Assembly: GCA_902782655.1 (NCBI GenBank)
Contig: CACZNY010000351.1
Location: 1 to 5,341 of the forward strand
DNA length: 5,341 nucleotides
From: an uncultured Lachnospiraceae bacterium
GTDB lineage: Bacteria > Bacillota > Clostridia > Lachnospirales > Lachnospiraceae
Direction: 5' to 3'
In this document: piece by piece, positions 1 to 5,118 of the stretch
How positions within the stretch are numbered: position 1 is the stretch's first letter
Layout: each line of letters begins with the position of its first letter
The notes under the pieces: generated by a model
What the model was told of the DNA's origin: nothing
Database searches by the model: none
What the model saw: only the letters and a program-made list of their open reading frames with translations
Program-made: the position numbers and the translations under genes

Positions 1-346
1 CAAGGGGCTCCGCCAGTATATCACGTATCTTCATGCGGGGATCAAGAGAAGAAGCAGGATCCTGGAATACCATCTGCATCCTTTTCCTGTAGGGGTACAG
101 CCCGCGTTTCGAAAGGGCGGAGATATCGTTGCCGTCAAAGAATATCTCTCCGCTGTCCGCGTCTGTAAGCCGCATCAGAAGCCTTGCCAGAGTGCTTTTG
201 CCGCAGCCTGATTCCCCTGCAAGAGCGAGGGTCTCACCTTTTAAGATGTCAAGACTTACATTGTTTACGGCAATATTGCGTTTCTTGCCGCCCAGAGGGA
301 AGCTCTTTGTGACATTGCGGGCGGATATCAGTACGGATTCATTCAT
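1..346 (-). CDS. dppF: Dipeptide/oligopeptide ABC transporter ATP-binding protein, DppF/OppF type (N-terminal 115 residues, cut by window edge)
   Basis: Second nucleotide-binding subunit of a Dpp/Opp-type peptide importer. It should pair with DppD on the cytoplasmic face of the permeases and hydrolyse ATP. I translated it by hand because the frame runs off the left edge. It starts [12 protein letters not shown], shows the Walker A motif GESGCGKST at residues 44-52, and has the Q-loop VFQDPASSLDPR with Gln95. The phrase 'QDPxSSLDPR' is typical of DppF/OppF. The signature motif, Walker B, H-loop and C-terminal domain lie beyond base 1. The ATG at 346-344 overlaps the end of dppD by 8 nt. It is preceded by GGAGG at 357-353 with a 6-nt spacer, inside the dppD coding sequence, so translation is probably coupled. 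A second ATG at 342-340 is in another frame that stops at once, which fixes the start. The family call is secure; the symbol is a family label and the substrate is not proven. Confidence 0.93.
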   Translation of the reverse strand, partial: MNESVLISARNVTKSFPLGGKKRNIAVNNVSLDILKGETLALAGESGCGKSTLARLLMRLTDADSGEIFFDGNDISALSKRGLYPYRKRMQMVFQDPASSLDPRMKIRDILAEPL

Positions 347-1340
347 TCTCTCCCTCCGTTCTCTGCACCGGATTAAAGCAGCTGAAATAGTGTCCGTTGC
401 CCGCATCATCCTCGGAGGGATGTCCGAAGAAGCATCTGCGGTCATCCCTGCTGCAGCGCAGGCAGAATTCACAGCCTTCAGAGTTCCCGTCTGTGTCCAG
501 ACTGACAGAGGGGATGGTCTCAAGGTATTCAGGGTTAGCTCCTATCCTGGGTATGGAAGAAAGCAGCCCTTGGGTATACGGATGCATGGGATGTGAAAAA
601 AGCTCACCCATGGGGGCTCTTTCCATTATCCTGCCCATGTACATAACATATACCCTGTCGCAGAGCTGTGAGACCACGCCCATATTGTGGGTTATCACCA
701 GGGCGCTCATATGGCGCGTTTCGCACATCTGCCGGATAAGCTTCAGGATCTGGGACTCTGTAGTCACATCCAGCGCGGTAGTCGGCTCATCCGCTATAAG
801 AAGCCCGGGCTCACAGATCATGGCCATGGCGATCATGACGCGCTGGCGCATGCCGCCGGAGAGCTCGTGGGGATAGGAGCGGTATCTTACGGCAGGCTCC
901 GGGATGCCGACCTCCTTAAGGATGCTTATCACCCTGTCCTTTGCTTCCCTGCGGTCCGCCGCTTTGTGGATAAGCAGAGCCTCCGCTACCTGATCCCCTA
1001 TCCTCATCATGGGATTTAAGGAGGACATGGGCTCCTGGAAGATCATCCCGATCCCTGCACCGCATATTTTTCTGAGCTTTTTTTCATTAAGGGCAAGAAG
1101 ATCTGTCGAAGACCCGTCCTGATCATGCCAGATGATACTCCCGGCAGCAGATGCCGAAGGAGGAAGGATGCCCATGACGGATCTTGCGGTCATGCTTTTG
1201 CCGCAGCCGGATTCGCCCACAAGGCCTATGATCTGTCCGCGCGGGATGTCGATATCCACGCCTTTGACAATGGGCAGGTCCTTCCTTTTCCTTCGGAGGG
1301 AAACGGTAAGATTTTTGATCTCAAGCAGGATGTCACTCAT
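339..1340 (-). CDS. dppD: Dipeptide/oligopeptide ABC transporter ATP-binding protein, DppD/OppD type, with cysteine-rich C-terminus
   Basis: ATPase subunit (333 residues, normal length) that powers peptide import with DppF. All catalytic motifs are present: Walker [10 protein letters not shown] (42-50), Q-loop Gln102 in [10 protein letters not shown], signature LSGGMRQ (160-166), Walker B LLIADEP (180-186), D-loop ALD (189-191) and the switch histidine His218 in ITHN. The C-terminal region carries [11 protein letters not shown] (250-260), the oligopeptide-transporter 'HPY' motif. It is followed by cysteines 290, 296, 303 and 321, spaced C-x5-C-x6-C-x17-C. From memory, this pattern binds a [4Fe-4S] cluster in a crystallised DppD. 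Cys293 is an extra cysteine inside the pattern. The usual IPGxxP stretch before the cysteines is degenerate here (IPSVSL). The ATG overlaps the dppC stop by 4 nt (ATGA). An AAAGGA Shine-Dalgarno lies 7 nt upstream and can pair with the CCTTT next to the start. Confidence 0.96.
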   Translation of the reverse strand: MSDILLEIKNLTVSLRRKRKDLPIVKGVDIDIPRGQIIGLVGESGCGKSMTARSVMGILPPSASAAGSIIWHDQDGSSTDLLALNEKKLRKICGAGIGMIFQEPMSSLNPMMRIGDQVAEALLIHKAADRREAKDRVISILKEVGIPEPAVRYRSYPHELSGGMRQRVMIAMAMICEPGLLIADEPTTALDVTTESQILKLIRQMCETRHMSALVITHNMGVVSQLCDRVYVMYMGRIMERAPMGELFSHPMHPYTQGLLSSIPRIGANPEYLETIPSVSLDTDGNSEGCEFCLRCSRDDRRCFFGHPSEDDAGNGHYFSCFNPVQRTEGENE

Positions 1341-2197
1341 AAAGGATTCCTTTCAGGATCAAGGATATTCCTCAGGGCATCACCCATAAAGTTGAATGAG
1401 AGCACCAGCACCATGATCATGCCTGCAGGAGCCAGCGCAAGATGCGGCGCGCCGAAAAGATACTGTCTGGAGGTTCCTGCCATAAGACCAAGGGATACCT
1501 GCGGCGGCTGTATGCCTATACCAAGGAAGCTCAAGGCGCTTTCCGACAGGATGGAGGAGGGAATATTGAGGGTGAATAATACAATAAGCGTAGGGATAAG
1601 ATTAGGGAGTATGTGTCGCAGCATTATACGTAAACGGCCGGCTCCCGTGGAAACGGCGGCTTCGACAAACTCACTGTTTTTCAGCCTGAGAGCCCCGGAC
1701 CGGACAACTATCGCGATCCCGCCCCATTCGACGAGGATCAGGGAAACGATCACTGAAGACAGGGAGCCTCCCATGGTATAAAGTACCACCATGGCAAGCA
1801 GCATTCCGGGGATGGAGAGCATCACATCCGCCAGACGCATGATGATGAAATCGGCTGCTCCTCCAAACTCCGCAGCACAGATCCCGGCGGCCGCCCCGAC
1901 AGCTGCCGCGAGCACAGTAGGAATGACAGCTATGATCAGTGATATCCGCGTCCCGTACAGAAGCCTGGTAAGCACATCCCTTCCCAGCTCATCGGTACCG
2001 AGGATATGAGCTCCTCCCGGAGGCCTGAGCCTGCTTACCAGATCCTGGGTAGTCTCGTCATAGTCAGTTAAAAAGGGCGCAAAAATGCTTAAGAGGATGA
2101 TGATAAAGATTATTATCCCCGGTATCAGGAAGGCCGGGTTTTCTACACAGGCACGCAGCGTGTATGCAACAGTTTTCCGTTCACTCTTTTTTTTCAT
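1337..2197 (-). CDS. dppC: Dipeptide/oligopeptide ABC transporter permease, DppC/OppC type
   Basis: Inner-membrane permease (286 residues, typical length) that forms half of the peptide channel with DppB. Residues 23-43 are the first membrane helix after a short basic cytoplasmic N-terminus. The segment LGTDELGRDVLTRLLYGTR (66-84) is the diagnostic DppC/OppC motif. Hydrophobic stretches around 86-108, 119-141, 145-165, 200-224 and 253-276 fit the six-helix BPD_transp_1 topology. The EAA loop that docks on the ATPases begins at EAAVSTGAGR (179-188) and ends at LPN (197-199). LSESALSFLGIGIQPP (217-232) and the C-terminal MGDALRNILDP are also family hallmarks. The tryptophan usual just after the PP motif is replaced (VSLG). 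The ATG overlaps the dppB stop by 4 nt, and only a weak purine stretch (GGGACGGA) precedes it, so translation probably depends on ribosomes finishing dppB. Eight adenines follow the start codon. Confidence 0.95.
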   Translation of the reverse strand: MKKKSERKTVAYTLRACVENPAFLIPGIIIFIIILLSIFAPFLTDYDETTQDLVSRLRPPGGAHILGTDELGRDVLTRLLYGTRISLIIAVIPTVLAAAVGAAAGICAAEFGGAADFIIMRLADVMLSIPGMLLAMVVLYTMGGSLSSVIVSLILVEWGGIAIVVRSGALRLKNSEFVEAAVSTGAGRLRIMLRHILPNLIPTLIVLFTLNIPSSILSESALSFLGIGIQPPQVSLGLMAGTSRQYLFGAPHLALAPAGMIMVLVLSFNFMGDALRNILDPERNPL

Positions 2198-3111
2198 TCC
2201 GTCCCAAGCCTCGGATCCAGCAGTATGTTCAGCATATCAGCCAGCAGATTGCCGACTGCTATAAGCAGCGCGGTGAAAAGCACTGTACCCATGAGCAAAG
2301 GCATATCCCTTGTCTGTAACGCCTGCAGAGCCAGCTTTCCAAGCCCCGGGATACTGAAGACACTTTCCGTGATCACCGCGCCCGAGAGCATTTCCGCAAG
2401 CTGCAGCGCCATCATGGAGATCACCGGAAGCATGGCGTTTTTGAGGGCGTGCTTAGTGACAGCCCTTCTGTAGACAAGCCCCTTGGCTCTGGCAGTATCA
2501 ATATAGGCGGCACCCAGCTGATCCAGAAGCTCTGATCTCGTAAGCCTTGCTATGCTGCCGGCGCTGTGCCATCCAAGGGCGGCAGCGGGCAGTATCAGGG
2601 ACACGAGGCTGCCGTCATAGGTAAGGGGCAGAAGGGAAAGACGGTAATAAAACATATACTGCAGGAAAAGAGCCACCATGAAGACCGGAATGGAGATCCC
2701 AAGCAGCGCTGTTCCCCGAAACAGATAGTCGGGAAGACGTTCATTATACATGGCTGAAATGATCCCGGACAGTATACCGAACGTCCAGGCAAAGGCTATG
2801 GAGAGCAGGGTAAGCTTTACGGTATAGGGGAAGGCTCCGGCAATAAGGGAGGCTACGGGCTGCCGGGTATAGTAGCTTCGTCCGAGATCGCCCCTCAATA
2901 TCCCGGCAATATAGCTCAGGAACTGCTCCGGCAGGCTTTTGTCCAGCCCCATGGACTGTGTCATCCGGTCGATGCTTTCCCGGCTTACGTGTTCATTTAA
3001 CAGGACGGTGACCGGATCCCCCGGTATGATCCTCAGCATGATGAATACCAATAAAGCAACACCTGTGAGGACAACTATCACTCCTGCCAGTCTTTTCGGC
3101 AGCTCCTTCAA
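2194..3111 (-). CDS. dppB: Dipeptide/oligopeptide ABC transporter permease, DppB/OppB type (TTG start)
   Basis: Inner-membrane permease (305 residues) that pairs with DppC. The N-terminal helix spans about 9-29 and ends in the family motif LRIIPGDPV (26-34). GDLGRSY (74-80) lies in the periplasmic loop typical of DppB. Further helices are near 97-120, 130-155, 168-188, 230-252 and 272-296. The EAA-type coupling loop begins YIDTARAKGL (203-212) and ends near LPV (228-230). ITESVFSIPGLGKL (247-260) and the C-terminal LLDPRL are strongly conserved in the family. The start is TTG at 3111-3109, with AAGGAGG (3127-3121) 9 nt upstream. There is no in-frame ATG before residue 25, and starting there would remove the first helix and come just before the PGDP motif. 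The Shine-Dalgarno overlaps the stop codon of the binding-protein gene, so translation is likely coupled to it. Confidence 0.95.
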   Translation of the reverse strand: MKELPKRLAGVIVVLTGVALLVFIMLRIIPGDPVTVLLNEHVSRESIDRMTQSMGLDKSLPEQFLSYIAGILRGDLGRSYYTRQPVASLIAGAFPYTVKLTLLSIAFAWTFGILSGIISAMYNERLPDYLFRGTALLGISIPVFMVALFLQYMFYYRLSLLPLTYDGSLVSLILPAAALGWHSAGSIARLTRSELLDQLGAAYIDTARAKGLVYRRAVTKHALKNAMLPVISMMALQLAEMLSGAVITESVFSIPGLGKLALQALQTRDMPLLMGTVLFTALLIAVGNLLADMLNILLDPRLGTE

Positions 3112-3120
3112 CAGCTGGAA

Positions 3121-3127
3121 CCTCCTT
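3121..3127 (-). promoter_or_regulatory. Shine-Dalgarno of dppB, overlapping the upstream stop codon
   Basis: AAGGAGG on the minus strand is a near-perfect match to the anti-Shine-Dalgarno. It shares bases with the TAA stop (3128-3126) of the binding-protein gene and lies 9 nt before the TTG start of dppB. It decides the choice of the non-ATG start. Confidence 0.85.
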
Positions 3128-4781
3128 ATATGAGAGTCGTTCCTTCAAAATAGAAATCTTCCCAGCCGGCCCAGTGCGGCGTAAAGTGCTCAACACGGTC
3201 GCTTATGAGATACAGGTGCTTGAGTGAGAACATGGGTACCCATGCAGCGTCTTCCTCGATGATCTTCTTTTCGAGGAAGGCATATTCCTTATTGCGTTCG
3301 GTCTCATCGACGATGGTTTTTGCAGCAGCCACTCTTGCTATGATCTCGTCATCACCGTAGTTGTTTGACCGGACCTTTGTGTTGTCTTTGGTTCCGAAGA
3401 AGGGATAGATGATATTATCGGGATCATTATAATCAAGAACCCAGAGCGCCATGTAGGATGACATCTCGCCGCTGCCCCGAAGATCCAGGTAGCCTGCATG
3501 ATCGATGGTGCGGATGGTAGCGCGTATCCCGACATCGTTAAGATTCTGGGCGATGACCTGCATGGTGTTTTTGATGGAATCCAGAGCGGACGAATCCAGA
3601 CAGAGCTCAAGATCAAAGCCCTCGGCATAGCCTGCATCGGCAAGGAGCTTCCTTGCTTCATCCGGGTCATAGGTAAGCCAGCTCTGGTTTTCTTTGGAGT
3701 AGCCTATGCAGCCCGTGGGAAAGATGCCGTCCTCGAGCTGGCCGTCACCGCTGAAAATGGACGAAAGGATGGTCTCACGGTTTATTGCCCGCTGTATGGC
3801 CTTCCTGACCTGCAGATTATCGAGAGGCTTTACATTCTCATTAAGCATCAGAAAATAAGTGCCCATCCTGTCGGCAGAGACGATACGATCCCTGTAAGGC
3901 GCCTTTTTATAGGTAGAATTAACGATGGCGGAGTCGATCTTCAGGCAGTCGAGTATATCGAGATCGCCCTTCTGGTATGCCATGCTCATGGTCTGCGAAT
4001 CCATGACGGTAACCTCGACGCGCTTAACGGAGGGTTCAGCTCCCCAGTAGCGGGGATTGTATTCAAAGACAAGACCATGGTCTCTCTTCCATTCCTTGAT
4101 AAGATATGGACCCGTGCCTATGGTCTTTTCAGGCAGGATACCGAAGTCCTCTCCGGCTTCGGTCACCAGCTTCTTCGAAAGAATGCTGGTTGAAGGTGTG
4201 GCCAGAGAAGCTATGAAACCGGCAAAGGGCGCTGTCAGCGTGACAGTGAAATTGCGATCATCCTCTGCCGTAATGCCACGGAGGGAATCAGCCTTCCCGT
4301 CCAGCATTTCCTGCGCACCGTCAATGGGAATGGCAAAGTCCGCCTGCTGGCTGTCAGGAAGAGAGAGCATGCGTTCAAAGGTAAACTTCACATCCTGCGC
4401 CGTGAGCGGTGTGCCGTCAGAGAAAACGACCCCGTCCCGCAGGGTGAAGTGATAGGTTTTGCCGTCCTCCGAGATATCATAGGAATCCACGAGACGGTTC
4501 ACTATCTCCGTAGAGCCGTCATCAAGCTTTACTATAGAAAAAAGAGTGTCGAAAACATTCATGGGCACCAGATAATCATTGCTTGTTTTATGGACATCCA
4601 TGGTAGTGATATCTGCGTTTATTGCAGCCTTGAGAAGCCCGCTGTCATATGTCCCGGACTGAGTCTGCTGTGTATCCGCAGAGGCGCCCGCTCCGGCTGC
4701 GCTTCCGCCTGAAGCTGCCCCGCAGGCAGTAAGGCATAGAGCTGTCATCAGTGCGATAAGGCTTTTACACTTACGGGTCAT
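3126..4781 (-). CDS. Peptide ABC transporter substrate-binding lipoprotein, SBP_bac_5 (DppA/OppA-like) family
   Basis: Extracellular solute-binding protein (551 residues, normal for the family) that delivers its ligand to DppB/DppC. The N-terminus has a basic stretch (MTRKCK), a hydrophobic core and the lipobox LTAC at 17-20. Cleavage before Cys20 and lipidation would anchor it to the outer face of the membrane. A Gly/Ala/Ser-rich linker (21-37) follows. SBP_bac_5 hallmarks are FSDGTPLTAQDVKFTFER (120-137), IGTGPYLIKEW (221-231), NPRYWG (242-247) and LDYNDPDN (449-456). The last lies where E. coli DppA has an aspartate that contacts the peptide's amino end, which favours short peptides as substrate. 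This is inference; nickel or other ligands also occur in the family. The ATG at 4781 is chosen because AAGGAGG lies 8 nt upstream and it puts the signal peptide at the N-terminus. The frame stays open for 55 more codons upstream, to 4946, but nothing there resembles a protein. Confidence 0.95.
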   Translation of the reverse strand: MTRKCKSLIALMTALCLTACGAASGGSAAGAGASADTQQTQSGTYDSGLLKAAINADITTMDVHKTSNDYLVPMNVFDTLFSIVKLDDGSTEIVNRLVDSYDISEDGKTYHFTLRDGVVFSDGTPLTAQDVKFTFERMLSLPDSQQADFAIPIDGAQEMLDGKADSLRGITAEDDRNFTVTLTAPFAGFIASLATPSTSILSKKLVTEAGEDFGILPEKTIGTGPYLIKEWKRDHGLVFEYNPRYWGAEPSVKRVEVTVMDSQTMSMAYQKGDLDILDCLKIDSAIVNSTYKKAPYRDRIVSADRMGTYFLMLNENVKPLDNLQVRKAIQRAINRETILSSIFSGDGQLEDGIFPTGCIGYSKENQSWLTYDPDEARKLLADAGYAEGFDLELCLDSSALDSIKNTMQVIAQNLNDVGIRATIRTIDHAGYLDLRGSGEMSSYMALWVLDYNDPDNIIYPFFGTKDNTKVRSNNYGDDEIIARVAAAKTIVDETERNKEYAFLEKKIIEEDAAWVPMFSLKHLYLISDRVEHFTPHWAGWEDFYFEGTTLI

Positions 4782-4789
4782 CTTTATAT

Positions 4790-4796
4790 CCTCCTT
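4790..4796 (-). promoter_or_regulatory. Shine-Dalgarno of the binding-protein gene
   Basis: AAGGAGG, 8 nt before the ATG at 4781-4779. It fixes that start against the upstream in-frame ATG at 4946, which has no comparable ribosome-binding site and would put the signal peptide inside the protein. Confidence 0.88.
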
Positions 4797-4806
4797 ATGA
4801 AAAGCA

Positions 4807-4826
4807 CAGGATCCGCAAGAATCCTG
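4807..4826 (-). other. Small inverted repeat in the leader of the binding-protein mRNA
   Basis: CAGGAT and ATCCTG form a perfect 6-bp stem around an 8-nt loop, ending about 10 nt before the AAGGAGG. If the transporter promoter is where proposed, the hairpin lies in the 5' untranslated region. It could stabilise the mRNA or affect ribosome access. Only a short T run (CTTTTC) follows, so it is not a convincing terminator. Confidence 0.35.
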
Positions 4827-4857
4827 GCCCGCTCGTTTCCCCTTCAGTCTTATAGGT

Positions 4858-4886
4858 ATTTTGCACGAGTACAGGATAAAAATCAA
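4858..4886 (-). promoter_or_regulatory. Candidate sigma-A-type promoter of the transporter operon
   Basis: On the minus strand, TTGATT (4886-4881) and CAAAAT (4863-4858) are separated by exactly 17 nt, matching 4 of 6 bases in each box. A TATAAG just downstream (4854-4849) is a better -10 but has no recognisable -35 at the right distance. Either would give a leader of about 60-75 nt. This is the best candidate in an AT-richer stretch, but it is not strong. Confidence 0.35.
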
Positions 4887-4927
4887 GTCGTTCAGGCGCT
4901 GCAGACGGAGCCTCAGTAGCTGCAGGA

Positions 4928-4946
4928 ATGTTTCAGAATGAAACAT
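4928..4946. repeat. Inverted repeat 1: 8-bp arms, 3-bp spacer (operator-like)
   Basis: ATGTTTCA, GAA, TGAAACAT: a perfect 8-3-8 palindrome. Its size and symmetry are typical of sites for dimeric transcription regulators. It lies about 40 bp upstream of the candidate -35 box of the transporter promoter, a position more suited to an activator or to a regulator of the divergent gene than to simple promoter occlusion. The regulator cannot be named from the sequence. Confidence 0.6.
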
Positions 4947-4961
4947 CGTTTACATGCCAGC

Positions 4962-4975
4962 TTTATCTTGATAAA
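4962..4975. repeat. Inverted repeat 2: 6-bp arms, 2-bp spacer
   Basis: TTTATC, TT, GATAAA: a perfect 14-bp element 15 bp from inverted repeat 1. It is AT-rich and short, so chance is possible on its own. It is listed because it belongs to a cluster of four. The 2-nt spacer is too short for a good RNA hairpin, so if functional it is more likely a DNA site. Confidence 0.4.
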
Positions 4976-4983
4976 ATCATACG

Positions 4984-5014
4984 TTAAGAAACGTGTAAGG
5001 AACACGTTTCTTAA
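4984..5014. repeat. Inverted repeat 3: perfect 13-bp arms, 5-nt loop
   Basis: TTAAGAAACGTGT and ACACGTTTCTTAA flank AAGGA. A perfect 13-bp inverted repeat is very unlikely by chance here. It could be a DNA operator or, if transcribed, a stable hairpin. No T tract follows on either strand and both neighbouring genes run away from it, so a conventional bidirectional terminator is not the natural reading. On the plus strand it ends about 105 nt before the response-regulator start. Confidence 0.75.
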
Positions 5015-5067
5015 TCCTGCGAAATACGGTTTCTATATTTCTGATGAAATTTAGAAACCTGTAGAAT
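5011..5067 (+). promoter_or_regulatory. Weak candidate promoter region of the response-regulator gene
   Basis: Two possible -10 boxes each match the consensus at 5 of 6 bases. TATATT (5034-5039) has TTAATC 17 nt upstream (5011-5016); TAGAAT (5062-5067) has TTCTGA 17 nt upstream (5039-5044). Both -35 boxes are poor (3 of 6), which would fit a regulated promoter. The first -35 overlaps the right arm of inverted repeat 3 and its -10 lies in inverted repeat 4. I cannot choose between them. Confidence 0.2.
5028..5059. repeat. Inverted repeat 4: 8+5-bp interrupted stem, 4-nt loop
   Basis: GGTTTCTA (5028-5035) pairs with TAGAAACC (5052-5059). After a single T/T mismatch, ATTTC (5037-5041) pairs with GAAAT (5046-5050) around the tetraloop TGAT. 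As RNA this is a 13-bp hairpin with one mismatch, ending 59 nt before the response-regulator start. It could be a leader structure of that mRNA or a fourth protein-binding site. The AAACC segment can instead pair with GGTTT at 5082-5086. Confidence 0.65.
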
Positions 5068-5118
5068 CTGACAGATGATCTGGTTTTGACGTTTTTTGAT
5101 TTCTGCCGGGAGAGCGGT

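Larger units (their letters stand above)
4782..5118. other. Divergent intergenic region between the transporter operon and the response-regulator gene
   Basis: These 337 nt separate two genes transcribed away from each other, so promoters and operators for both must lie here or within the flanking genes. The left third carries the transporter leader and candidate promoter. Two copies of GCTGCAG sit 21 bp apart (4898-4904 and 4919-4925). Four inverted repeats occupy most of 4928-5059. The last 60 nt, before the response regulator, are T-rich, with a T6 run at 5092-5097. No convincing protein gene is visible; a 38-codon open frame (4938-5054) is treated separately as doubtful. Confidence 0.8.

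Noticed and set aside
1125..1781. A 218-codon plus-strand open frame opposite dppD and dppC
   Set aside because: It spans two intact, recognisable minus-strand genes, and its sequence resembles no domain I know.
3112..3125. An attenuating stem-loop between binding-protein and permease genes, as in many importer operons
   Set aside because: The gap is only 14 nt and is filled by the dppB ribosome-binding site; there is no room for a stem-loop.
3498..4193. A 231-codon plus-strand open frame antisense to the binding-protein gene
   Set aside because: It lies wholly within a well-supported gene, shows no recognisable domain, and such frames are common opposite GC-moderate genes.
4782..4946. A 55-codon upstream extension of the binding-protein frame, starting at an ATG at 4946
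   Set aside because: It would bury the lipoprotein signal peptide inside the protein, has no good ribosome-binding site, and contains the likely promoter. The start at 4781 has AAGGAGG at ideal spacing.
4937..4955. A catabolite-response-element-like sequence for CcpA (minus strand ATGTAAACG...)
   Set aside because: The left half fits the consensus, but the right half is displaced by two bases, so it is not a proper site. It also overlaps inverted repeat 1, which explains part of the symmetry.
4984..5014. Bidirectional intrinsic terminator
   Set aside because: There is no T tract after the stem on either strand, and both neighbouring genes are transcribed away from it.
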